Assembly: GCA_002437245.1 (NCBI GenBank)
Contig: DJOQ01000025.1
Location: forward strand, 1 to 53,087
Direction: 5' to 3'
Origin: Ruminococcaceae bacterium UBA6434
GTDB taxonomy: Bacteria > Bacillota > Clostridia > Oscillospirales > Acutalibacteraceae
DNA length: 53,087 nt
The notes beneath the pieces were generated by a model. It saw only the letters and a program-made list of their open reading frames with translations. It searched no databases and was not told the origin of the DNA. Position 1 is the stretch's first letter; the number at the start of each line of letters is the position of its first letter. The position numbers and the translations under genes were made by a program. Positions 47,197-53,087 of the stretch are shown piece by piece.

Positions 47197-48264
47197 TTAA
47201 TTTTCATCCTCCGACGGATGCCAATCAAATGTATAATTCATATTGTCGGTGCAATTGAAGGTTATGGTTTTGTCTCCGAGATACGAAAGGCTGCCCTCGC
47301 CTTTTACATACGACGTTACCGACATATTCTTGTAAAATTCGACCTTTGCCACCTCATCGGTTACGGCGTCAAATGTGGCTATTATTACGGGCGAATTGTA
47401 CGCGATTTCATAGTCTGACACGGTAAAATAGCTCTCGCCCTTTTTAAGCTCTGCCAAAATCGCGTTTTTATCATGCGGAGAAAATGCGTGTGAAACAGCC
47501 GTAGGGTCATTTTTGAGCGTTATTATAATTGTACGGCTGTAAGAGACGGGCACATTGTTGTCGTCGGTATCCTTTTCATAGGTGGGCGTAAGCGAAGTAA
47601 TTACCGACTGAACATCGTCCATGGTAAGGTAAGACGTGCGGCTGTCGCCCAAGAGATATACTTTATCGGTGAGATCCGTGCCCTTTTCCCACTTTTCCCC
47701 GACCGTTTTGGGGAAATAATCGTCTTTAAGCCCTTTCTGGACAAAATCCTTGTAAAGCTTTAAGGCGTTTTTAAGAGTTTTTGAATCCTCATCCGATATC
47801 TTTATGGTATCGTCGTCTATCCAGAAATCCTCTTTCGGAACGGTTTGCGGCCTCTCTGCCTTAACGCGGTCAAAATTCTCGTTGAAATAATTGAGCGCAG
47901 CCTCGGAATTATCATAGAGCAGAGCCTTTTCGCTGTCGGAAAGAAGATTCATTATGCCGTCGAATATATCGCGGTCTTTTTCGTAGTAACGCGAGCGAAT
48001 GTCGTTATAATTGAGCTGCACCGTACTGTCATCGTTGATTTCGTCGGTGTCTTCAAACAAAGCAGTCAGCTTACTAATATTATCCGGCGAAAAAACAGGC
48101 TTCAACTGTGCGTATGTAAATGTAAATTCCGCGTCGTGCAAATCCGTTCTGACATACGCCTTTTCCGGCTCGCCGCCGCCGTTGCCTATACTGCACGATG
48201 AAAACATCGCCGCAACAAACACAAGCGCCAAAGCAGCGGATATTATTTTTACGGTTTTTCCCAT
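47197..48264 (-). CDS. Hypothetical lipoprotein
   Basis: 355 residues. N-terminal lipoprotein signal (KTVKIISAALALVFVAAMFSSCS) with Cys24 as the lipid anchor. The mature part is all soluble, acidic and mixed alpha/beta: FTFTYAQLKPVFSPDNISKLTALFED, a helical middle (ALKLYKDFVQKGLKDDYFPK) and a beta-rich end (KTITFNCTDNMNYTFDWHPSED). No recognised domain. ATG at 48264 after GAAGGGGCGTATCCT. Single-gene unit. Its role outside the membrane is unknown; no solute-binding fold is clear. Confidence 0.78.
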   Translation of the reverse strand: MGKTVKIISAALALVFVAAMFSSCSIGNGGGEPEKAYVRTDLHDAEFTFTYAQLKPVFSPDNISKLTALFEDTDEINDDSTVQLNYNDIRSRYYEKDRDIFDGIMNLLSDSEKALLYDNSEAALNYFNENFDRVKAERPQTVPKEDFWIDDDTIKISDEDSKTLKNALKLYKDFVQKGLKDDYFPKTVGEKWEKGTDLTDKVYLLGDSRTSYLTMDDVQSVITSLTPTYEKDTDDNNVPVSYSRTIIITLKNDPTAVSHAFSPHDKNAILAELKKGESYFTVSDYEIAYNSPVIIATFDAVTDEVAKVEFYKNMSVTSYVKGEGSLSYLGDKTITFNCTDNMNYTFDWHPSEDEN

Positions 48265-48334
48265 AGGATACGCCCCTTACAATAATATATGTATTTATTG
48301 TAACAGATTTTTCGGTATTTAACAACAGAAAAAA

Positions 48335-48377
48335 CAAAAAATGCGGAACGCTGCTCTGCGCGCTCCGCATTTTTTTA
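48335..48377. terminator. Bidirectional-looking terminator
   Basis: ATGCGGAaCGC pairs with GCGcgcTCCGCAT, flanked by an A-run and a T-run. It ends the minus-strand M28 peptidase gene (stop at 48389). Confidence 0.85.
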
Positions 48378-48388
48378 ATTATTTAAAA

Positions 48389-49648
48389 TCAATACTCGTC
48401 TTTAAGGCCCTCGCTGTCATATAGAAAAGCGGTTTCAAGCAAAATGTTTATGCCCGCCTCAATGGTTTTGGGGTCGAGATTATCGGCTGTGTCTTCTCTT
48501 GTGTGATAATATCTCGCCGGAGTGGGGTCCATGGCAGCCAAAGCGATTGCTTTCATACCGCCCTGCTGAATAGCGGCGGCGTCCGAAGCGCCGAACGAAA
48601 CGCAGCGATAAGGAAGATTGTAGCCTGCAATGTCACTTGCGTGTTTAAGCATTGCGGCAGCCTGCTTATCAAGCTTTACGGTGCCCGTCATATCCTTGTT
48701 GTATACGCCCATATCGTCGAAGTCGCGAAGTGTGTCGGTTCCTACGAATACGGTCTCGACATCGTCCTCGCCGAAGTGCTTTTTGACGTATTCCTTGGCA
48801 CCGCGGAGACCTGCTTCCTCACATGCCATTGAAACGCATACAACCTCGGTGTTTTCAAATCTTATATCGTTTGCCGCCATATAGCGCATAACCGACATTG
48901 AAGCAAATACGCCCGTGAGATTATCGTTAGCTCCCGGAACGCAGAGCTTCCAGTTTACAAACTTACTGCACATAAGTATGGGAATAAGGCAAATAAACAA
49001 AATGACTATTGCGGCAACCTTTACGCCGTTCGGTACATCAAAGAACGAAACAATCGAGGCTGCAAGCGTAAGGGCAATTGCGCCGAATGCAAGACCTATC
49101 ATGGTAGTGAGCATTTTACCGCCGCCGAGATGAGTGAAATACCACTCGTAAGCCGAGTCTATATGTCCGCTGAAAACAATGCGGCGCTTTGTCTCGCCTG
49201 CCGCCTTTCTTGTGCAAACGACGTTGTATGTCTCTCTTTTCGGGAAAAACGGGTCGAGAAACTTCTTATACAGCAAAAATTCAAAAAACGTAAATATGAT
49301 TGCAACAGCGGTAAGCGCAACGGAAACTGCGGAAAATGCCGTAGACGCACTCGGCAATACGTCAAAGTAACTCAAAAGAGTTAAAACTATCGAGATCGTC
49401 ATAAGAATTACATCAAGCGGGACCCAGCCCATAAACGCCTTGGGGTGGAGCTCAAATTTTTCTTTAACCACCGAGTCGGCTACCTTTGCCATAGAGTCTG
49501 CAACATAGTCCTGAGCCTTGCGCTCATTTTCCTCGCCTGACGGGCGCGGACCTATCTCCTTGCAAACCTTTTTGACCTCGCGAACGGTATAATTCGTCAT
49601 TTCCCTGAGCCTTGAGGGATAATTCGGATTGCTTTCGCTTGCTTTCAT
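48389..49648 (-). CDS. M28-family membrane aminopeptidase
   Basis: 419 residues from the ATG at 49648, GGGAG 8 nt upstream; the longer frame (49663) lacks a site. Zinc aminopeptidase motifs: FSGHIDSAYEW (His and Asp), GANDNLTGVFAS (bridging Asp), ACEEAGLRGAKEYV (catalytic Glu), FVGTDTLRD, and RYYHTREDTADNLDP (His). Two hydrophobic pairs lie at about 75-128 and 200-246, so this is a membrane-embedded variant, the second pair being inserted between metal motifs. Cleaves peptides at a site not predictable here. Followed by a strong terminator. Confidence 0.9.
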   Translation of the reverse strand: MKASESNPNYPSRLREMTNYTVREVKKVCKEIGPRPSGEENERKAQDYVADSMAKVADSVVKEKFELHPKAFMGWVPLDVILMTISIVLTLLSYFDVLPSASTAFSAVSVALTAVAIIFTFFEFLLYKKFLDPFFPKRETYNVVCTRKAAGETKRRIVFSGHIDSAYEWYFTHLGGGKMLTTMIGLAFGAIALTLAASIVSFFDVPNGVKVAAIVILFICLIPILMCSKFVNWKLCVPGANDNLTGVFASMSVMRYMAANDIRFENTEVVCVSMACEEAGLRGAKEYVKKHFGEDDVETVFVGTDTLRDFDDMGVYNKDMTGTVKLDKQAAAMLKHASDIAGYNLPYRCVSFGASDAAAIQQGGMKAIALAAMDPTPARYYHTREDTADNLDPKTIEAGINILLETAFLYDSEGLKDEY

Positions 49649-49764
49649 TGTATCAACTCCCAAAAAAATTTCCTTTTCACTTAATTTACAGTTGTCAATT
49701 ATCTTTATTTTAACATACTTTTTCTCAGAAGTCGAGAGAAAAATGAATTTTACCTTATCGCCCT

Positions 49765-49797
49765 CAAAAAAAGCTTCCCGAAGATTTTCGGAAAGCC
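49765..49797 (-). terminator. Terminator of the YfbR-like gene
   Basis: GGCTTTCCGAA pairs with TTCGGGAAGC and is followed by TTTTTTT on the minus strand, 10 bp after the stop at 49807. Confidence 0.8.
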
Positions 49798-49806
49798 TTA
49801 AAATTT

Positions 49807-50388
49807 TTATTTTAGCTTGTCGAGCGGAAGCTCGTATGCCGGAATGAATTCCTCTAAAAATATATGCGCTTCCTTGCAGTCGCTCTCGTCAAGCGCTTTT
49901 CTTATTGTCTTTTCGGCTTCCGCAAATTCACAGTTGCCTGCCTTGCGCTCTTCTATGCACTTGATGTAAGCGCTCAGCTTATCTGCCGCCTTTATGAGAC
50001 TCCAAAGCTCCCTGTCGCTGTCGTCCTTAAAAAACAGCGGTGTAAAATCTTCTTTCAAGTCGTCCGGCAGCATATTCAAAAGCCTTTGGCACGCCTCTTT
50101 TTCCACCATACCGAAAACGGAGCGCATTTCGCTGCTGTAATACTTCACGGGAGTCGGCATATCGCCCGTTATAATCTCCGGCGTGTCGTGATAAAGTCCC
50201 AAAAGCGCGGCGCGCTCGGCATTGTAATTTTTGCCGAGTCTCTTGTTGCCTATTACGGCGAGTGCGTGAGCTATTGCGGCAACCTCGCCCGAATGCTGAC
50301 TTAAATTTTCATAAGTCGTGTTACGCATAAGCGCCCAGCGGTTTATATATTTAAGCCTTGAAGTAAACGCAAAAAATTTGCCTTTCAT
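49807..50388 (-). CDS. YfbR-like 5'-deoxynucleotidase (HD domain)
   Basis: 193 residues. HD-domain phosphohydrolase of deoxynucleoside 5'-monophosphates. Motifs fit the YfbR set: RWALMRN near residue 17 (substrate-side), H32 in NLSQHSGEVAAIAHAL, H67-D68 with E71 in LYHDTPEIITGDMPTPVKYY and a later D in KAADKLSAYIKCIEE, matching the family H...HD...D pattern. ATG at 50388 after AGGAGATATTT. Salvage or nucleotide-pool cleaning role inferred. Single gene. Confidence 0.93.
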   Translation of the reverse strand: MKGKFFAFTSRLKYINRWALMRNTTYENLSQHSGEVAAIAHALAVIGNKRLGKNYNAERAALLGLYHDTPEIITGDMPTPVKYYSSEMRSVFGMVEKEACQRLLNMLPDDLKEDFTPLFFKDDSDRELWSLIKAADKLSAYIKCIEERKAGNCEFAEAEKTIRKALDESDCKEAHIFLEEFIPAYELPLDKLK

Positions 50389-50404
50389 AAATATCTCCTT
50401 TTAC

Positions 50405-50441
50405 AGAAAAAATCAGGCTACCCCAAAAATGAGATAGCCTG
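50405..50441 (-). terminator. Terminator of the second lipoprotein gene
   Basis: CAGGCTA pairs with TAGCCTG (50414-50441) and on the minus strand runs into ATTTTTTC, 17 bp after the stop. Confidence 0.8.
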
Positions 50442-50457
50442 CATAAAAGCTTAATTA

Positions 50458-51447
50458 TCAATAATTGAGGCTTCCGGTGTGATACCAGAGGATATAGAAT
50501 ACTCTGTCGTCGCGCTTATATGAATCGTAATTTGTATAAGCGTTGCCCTTATAGAATCCGGCTTTTATAAGACCGTCCTCAAAAGCATTTGCCATTTTTC
50601 TTGTGCGCATTTTGATTTTGAGGCTCATAACAACTTCTTGGGGGTTTACGGTGCCGAGTTTAAAGCCGGTAAGCCACCAATGACCGCCGTCGGTCCATGC
50701 GTCGCGATAGAAAAATCTGTTGCCCGAAGCATATGCGCTTGCAGAAGTGTAGAGGTCATAATACATATTGAGCAAGTGATCGTTGTCGGCGCAGTTGTAA
50801 AGCTTATCGTTTGTCTTGGGGTTCTTTGTGTAAACGCCGACTTCACCGCCGCCGAAAGTACCGTACTGACCCTTCCAAAGCTGAATACGCCAGTCAAGAC
50901 CGTCGTAATAAAAATCTATTGTTGTGGTAAGATATCTCATATTGCCGAATATAGCGGCATACTTATCGTACTGGCTTATGAAATTGGCGTCTCTCTGCCA
51001 AGAATCCATCAGCGAATAGAAAACGCCCTGATCGGCATCATAGCCGAAGCCCATATTGTTTACAAAAGCCGCTATGGTATCGGGGTCGGCATTTGCGAGA
51101 GCGCCGAGTATGGTGGAGCCCATAGAGCCTATCGCGCCGGCGCTGTTATTGCTGCTGCTCGCAGCCGTGGTGCTGTTAAAGTTCGGTGTTGTAACCGACG
51201 GAACGCTCAGCGAAGACGAAGCTTTTGTTGTTGCAGTACCTGCCGCCGCGGTAGTTTCGCCGCCGGTGGTCTCAGTGCCGGTTGTGGTCTCGCCGTTTTC
51301 GGCTGTGGTCACGGGACCTGCTATAACCTGATTGCTTCTTGTGATTTCTTCGTCGTCACTCTTTTTGGATTTACAGGACGAAAAAACGCAAGCTATCATA
51401 ATAAGCGCAATGACTGCGGAAGTTATTCTTACAACTATATTCTTCAT
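50458..51447 (-). CDS. Hypothetical lipoprotein with Thr-rich linker
   Basis: 329 residues from the ATG at 51447 (GGTGAT upstream); a second ATG directly before it (51450) is possible. Lipoprotein signal with lipobox VFSSCKS (Cys about 23). Residues about 35-115 are Thr/Ser/Ala-rich (AENGETTTGTETTGGETTAAAGTATTKASSS), likely an extended cell-wall spacer. The C-terminal part (about 120-329) is a globular domain rich in Tyr, Trp and Phe (YDGLDWRIQLWKGQYGTFGGGEVGVYTKNP, FYRDAWTDGGHWWLTGFKLG), resembling a DUF4474-like domain; I am not sure. No active-site residue can be named. Confidence 0.75.
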   Translation of the reverse strand: MKNIVVRITSAVIALIMIACVFSSCKSKKSDDEEITRSNQVIAGPVTTAENGETTTGTETTGGETTAAAGTATTKASSSLSVPSVTTPNFNSTTAASSSNNSAGAIGSMGSTILGALANADPDTIAAFVNNMGFGYDADQGVFYSLMDSWQRDANFISQYDKYAAIFGNMRYLTTTIDFYYDGLDWRIQLWKGQYGTFGGGEVGVYTKNPKTNDKLYNCADNDHLLNMYYDLYTSASAYASGNRFFYRDAWTDGGHWWLTGFKLGTVNPQEVVMSLKIKMRTRKMANAFEDGLIKAGFYKGNAYTNYDSYKRDDRVFYILWYHTGSLNY

Positions 51448-51529
51448 CATATCACCATCCGTTAGATTATTATTCATCAGTATTATGGCATACATGATTT
51501 GTAAAGTCAACAGATAACGCAAATTAAAT

Positions 51530-51558
51530 TTGCTTATCGCGCCTTTTTATAGTATAAT
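51530..51558 (+). promoter_or_regulatory. Promoter of the ahcY gene
   Basis: TTGCTT (51530-51535), a 17-bp spacer and TATAAT (51553-51558), 31 bp before the ATG. Confidence 0.75.
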
Positions 51559-51588
51559 TTAACAATAAAATTTTAGGTGGTACAAAAT

Positions 51589-52833
51589 ATGAGCGAAATA
51601 AAAGACGTCGGGCTTTATGAATCCGGCGAGAGAAAAATACAATGGGTAAAGGCAAATATGCCGCTTTTGCGCGCACTCGAAGAGGAGTTTTCGGCGGAAA
51701 AGCCGCTTAAAGGACTTAAAGTTGCGCTGTCGGTTCACCTTGAAGCCAAAACGGCGTATCTCTGCCGCGTTTTGGCGTCGGGCGGCGCGGAGATGTACAT
51801 TACGGGCAGCAATCCGCTGTCCACTCAGGACGATGTTGCCGCGGCACTCGTAAAGGGCGGACTCAACGTATTTGCAAAGCACGGTGCGTCGGCGGAAGAA
51901 TATCACGCGCATATCGAAAAGGTCCTTGAATGCGGTCCCAACGTAATAATCGACGACGGCGGCGATCTCGTCAACACCATTCACAACGAATACCCGAACC
52001 TCACAAGCGGCGTTATCGGCGGCTGCGAAGAGACAACCACGGGAATTATCCGCCTGAAGGCTATGGAAAACGACGGCAAGCTCCGTTTCCCGATGATTGC
52101 CGTAAACAATGCCAAGTGCAAATATCTGTTTGACAACCGTTACGGCACGGGTCAGTCCGTATGGAACGGCATAAACAGAACAACTAATCTGATAGTCGCA
52201 GGCAAAACCGCCGTTGTGGCAGGCTACGGCTGGTGCGGCAAGGGCGTTGCCATGCGTGCCAAGGCACTCGGCGCAAAGGTAATAGTTACCGAGATTGACA
52301 AAATAAAGGCTATGGAAGCGGTAATGGACGGCTTCTCTGTAATGCCTATGGTCGAAGCGGCAAAGTACGGCGACTTCTTTATAACCGTAACCGGCTGCGA
52401 CAACGTCATTACGGAAAAAGCCTTTCTCAATATGAAGGACGGCGCAATAGTCTGCAATGCGGGGCACTTCAATGTGGAAATCAACGTTGACGACCTTGAA
52501 AGGCTTGCCGTCGAAAAAGAATTAAAACGCGACAATATAATGGGCTACAAAATGCCGACGGGCGCATGGGTAAATCTGCTTGCCGAGGGAAGGCTCGTAA
52601 ATCTTGCCGCAGGCGACGGGCATCCTGCCGAGATAATGGATATGAGCTTTGCCCTGCAGGCGCTCTCTGCGCGCTATGCGGTTGAAAACCGCAAAAAGCT
52701 TAAAATCGGCGTGAATTACGTTCCCGAAGAAATCGACCGCCGCGTTGCGGAAATGAAGCTCGCGTCATGGGGCATAACAATTGACACTCTAACACCGGAG
52801 CAGGAAAAATATATCAACAGTTGGAACGTGTGA
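51589..52833 (+). CDS. ahcY: Adenosylhomocysteinase
   Basis: 414 residues from the ATG at 51589 with AGGTGG 8 nt upstream; the frame extends 4 codons to a GTG. Hydrolyses S-adenosylhomocysteine to adenosine and homocysteine. Motifs: LEAKTAYLCRVLASGGAEMYITGSNPLSTQDDVAAAL, DDGGDL, GCEETTTGIIRL, NNAKCKYLFDNRYGTGQS, the NAD-binding VVAGYGWCGKGVAMRAKALGA and CNAGHFNVEI. The insertion typical of longer bacterial and eukaryotic forms is absent, as in archaeal/Clostridia-type short forms. The C-terminus lacks the PxxYRY-type tail of the long form. Single-gene unit. Confidence 0.95.
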   Translation: MSEIKDVGLYESGERKIQWVKANMPLLRALEEEFSAEKPLKGLKVALSVHLEAKTAYLCRVLASGGAEMYITGSNPLSTQDDVAAALVKGGLNVFAKHGASAEEYHAHIEKVLECGPNVIIDDGGDLVNTIHNEYPNLTSGVIGGCEETTTGIIRLKAMENDGKLRFPMIAVNNAKCKYLFDNRYGTGQSVWNGINRTTNLIVAGKTAVVAGYGWCGKGVAMRAKALGAKVIVTEIDKIKAMEAVMDGFSVMPMVEAAKYGDFFITVTGCDNVITEKAFLNMKDGAIVCNAGHFNVEINVDDLERLAVEKELKRDNIMGYKMPTGAWVNLLAEGRLVNLAAGDGHPAEIMDMSFALQALSARYAVENRKKLKIGVNYVPEEIDRRVAEMKLASWGITIDTLTPEQEKYINSWNV

Positions 52834-52954
52834 TGTGAAACACGCGGTTGTGAAAAGCCGAACCGCAAAAAGTCAAGACGAAATTATGTGCCGTAATCGT
52901 TTTTGTTCAACAAAATGTTTTTTGCCGCAGACTTTTTTCATTTTCTTAAAATGC

Positions 52955-52990
52955 AGGGACTGTGAATTTCGGTTTTTACAGTCCCTTTCG
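52955..52990 (+). terminator. Terminator downstream of ahcY
   Basis: AGGGACTGT pairs with ACAGTCCCT (52955-52986) around a 14-nt loop, followed by TTCG; the T-run is short. Confidence 0.75.
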
Positions 52991-52991
52991 A

Positions 52992-53020
52992 TTGACAAAA
53001 TCACGTTATTCTGCTACAAT
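52992..53020 (+). promoter_or_regulatory. Promoter of the tRNA-Arg gene
   Basis: TTGACA (52992-52997), a 17-bp spacer and TACAAT (53015-53020), 17 bp before the tRNA 5' end. A near-consensus promoter, as expected for a tRNA gene. Confidence 0.85.
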
Positions 53021-53037
53021 TTTATGCGTTAATATTT

Positions 53038-53087
53038 GCGCCAATAGCTCAGCTGGATAGAGCGTCCGCCTCCTAAGAATCAGTTAC
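53038..53087 (+). tRNA. tRNA-Arg (anticodon CCT), 5' half only
   Basis: GCGCCAA acceptor strand, TA, D-arm GCTC/GAGC with AGCTGGATA loop, G26, then anticodon stem 5' strand TCCGC (53065-53069), loop CTCCTAA with anticodon CCT (53072-53074). The following bases GAATC should read GCGGA to pair with TCCGC; only the first base fits. The match to a tRNA therefore stops just after the anticodon loop, 10 bases before the window ends. The acceptor 3' strand is outside the window. Confidence 0.75.

Noticed and set aside
51559..52467. 302-codon minus-strand ORF
   Set aside because: Antisense to the well-supported adenosylhomocysteinase gene; rich in Cys/Tyr/Arg as shadow frames are.

Overview
The window looks like chromosomal DNA of an endospore-forming, strictly anaerobic Clostridia, probably of the Ruminococcaceae/Oscillospirales type. 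The evidence is a SpoIIQ-like M23 protein, a DacF-like carboxypeptidase, a multimeric electron-bifurcating type [FeFe]-hydrogenase, Rnf-type membrane subunits, Gram-positive LexA boxes, AGGAGG-type ribosome binding sites and frequent TTG/GTG starts. Taxonomy is inferred from gene content only. No phage genes, transposases or CRISPR array were seen. Most of the window is core genome arranged as short operons separated by clear intrinsic terminators.

Layout. 1-173: imperfect direct repeat of about 111 bp. 174-1458 (-): pyrH-frr. 1674-2375 (-): SpoIIQ-like. 2478-2680 (-): terminator-like hairpin and a candidate C-rich small RNA. 2830-3882 (+): lexA, then a small gene with its own promoter and a perfect LexA box. 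3986-5708 (+): NifU-like protein plus GGGtGRT protein. 5893-6309 (+): small unknown protein. 6477-11451 (-): hydrogenase operon (NuoE-like, HATPase-only protein, [2Fe-2S] protein, NuoF-like, [FeFe] catalytic subunit) behind a Rex-like site. 11876-14170 (+): TetR plus FGGY kinase. 14236-17049 (-): unknown protein, DHHW protein, metallophosphoesterase. 17163-18512 (+): D-Ala-D-Ala carboxypeptidase. 18685-23298 (-): GH3 beta-glucosidase, Dabb protein, Wzz/BY tyrosine autokinase. 23378-26515 (-): HprK-like kinase, PqqD-like protein, S24/S26 peptidase and ABC exporter. 26731-29971 (-): two-component pair. 30270-33913 (+): proB-proA-unknown-rpe. 33891-34430 (-): MecA-like adaptor. 34525-38461 (+): RnfD-RnfE-RnfA-type subunits and a DUF4015-type protein. 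38476-41368 (+): yybP-ykoY manganese riboswitch and P-type cation ATPase. 41540-45326 (+): beta-CASP nuclease, TrmN6-type and RsmI methyltransferases, membrane-anchored coiled-coil protein. 45340-46793: XRE regulator divergent from a histidine phosphatase. 46829-46958 (-): second candidate small RNA. 47197-51447 (-): lipoprotein, M28 peptidase, YfbR-like nucleotidase, lipoprotein. 51589-52833 (+): adenosylhomocysteinase. 53038-end: 5' half of tRNA-Arg(CCT), whose sequence stops matching a tRNA at the anticodon stem.

How the genes work together. The hydrogenase operon couples NADH and ferredoxin to H2 and carries a GHKL ATPase with no kinase partner domain. The Rnf-type trio is purely membranous, with no B, C or G subunit beside it. 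The HprK/PqqD/S26/ABC run looks like a peptide maturation and export cassette without a recognisable precursor, next to an exopolysaccharide-type tyrosine kinase. The lexA locus shows autoregulation and a dedicated SOS-controlled small protein. The strongest leads for something undescribed are that cassette, the NifU-like/GGGtGRT pair, the two candidate small RNAs, the SOS small protein and the broken tRNA at the right edge.
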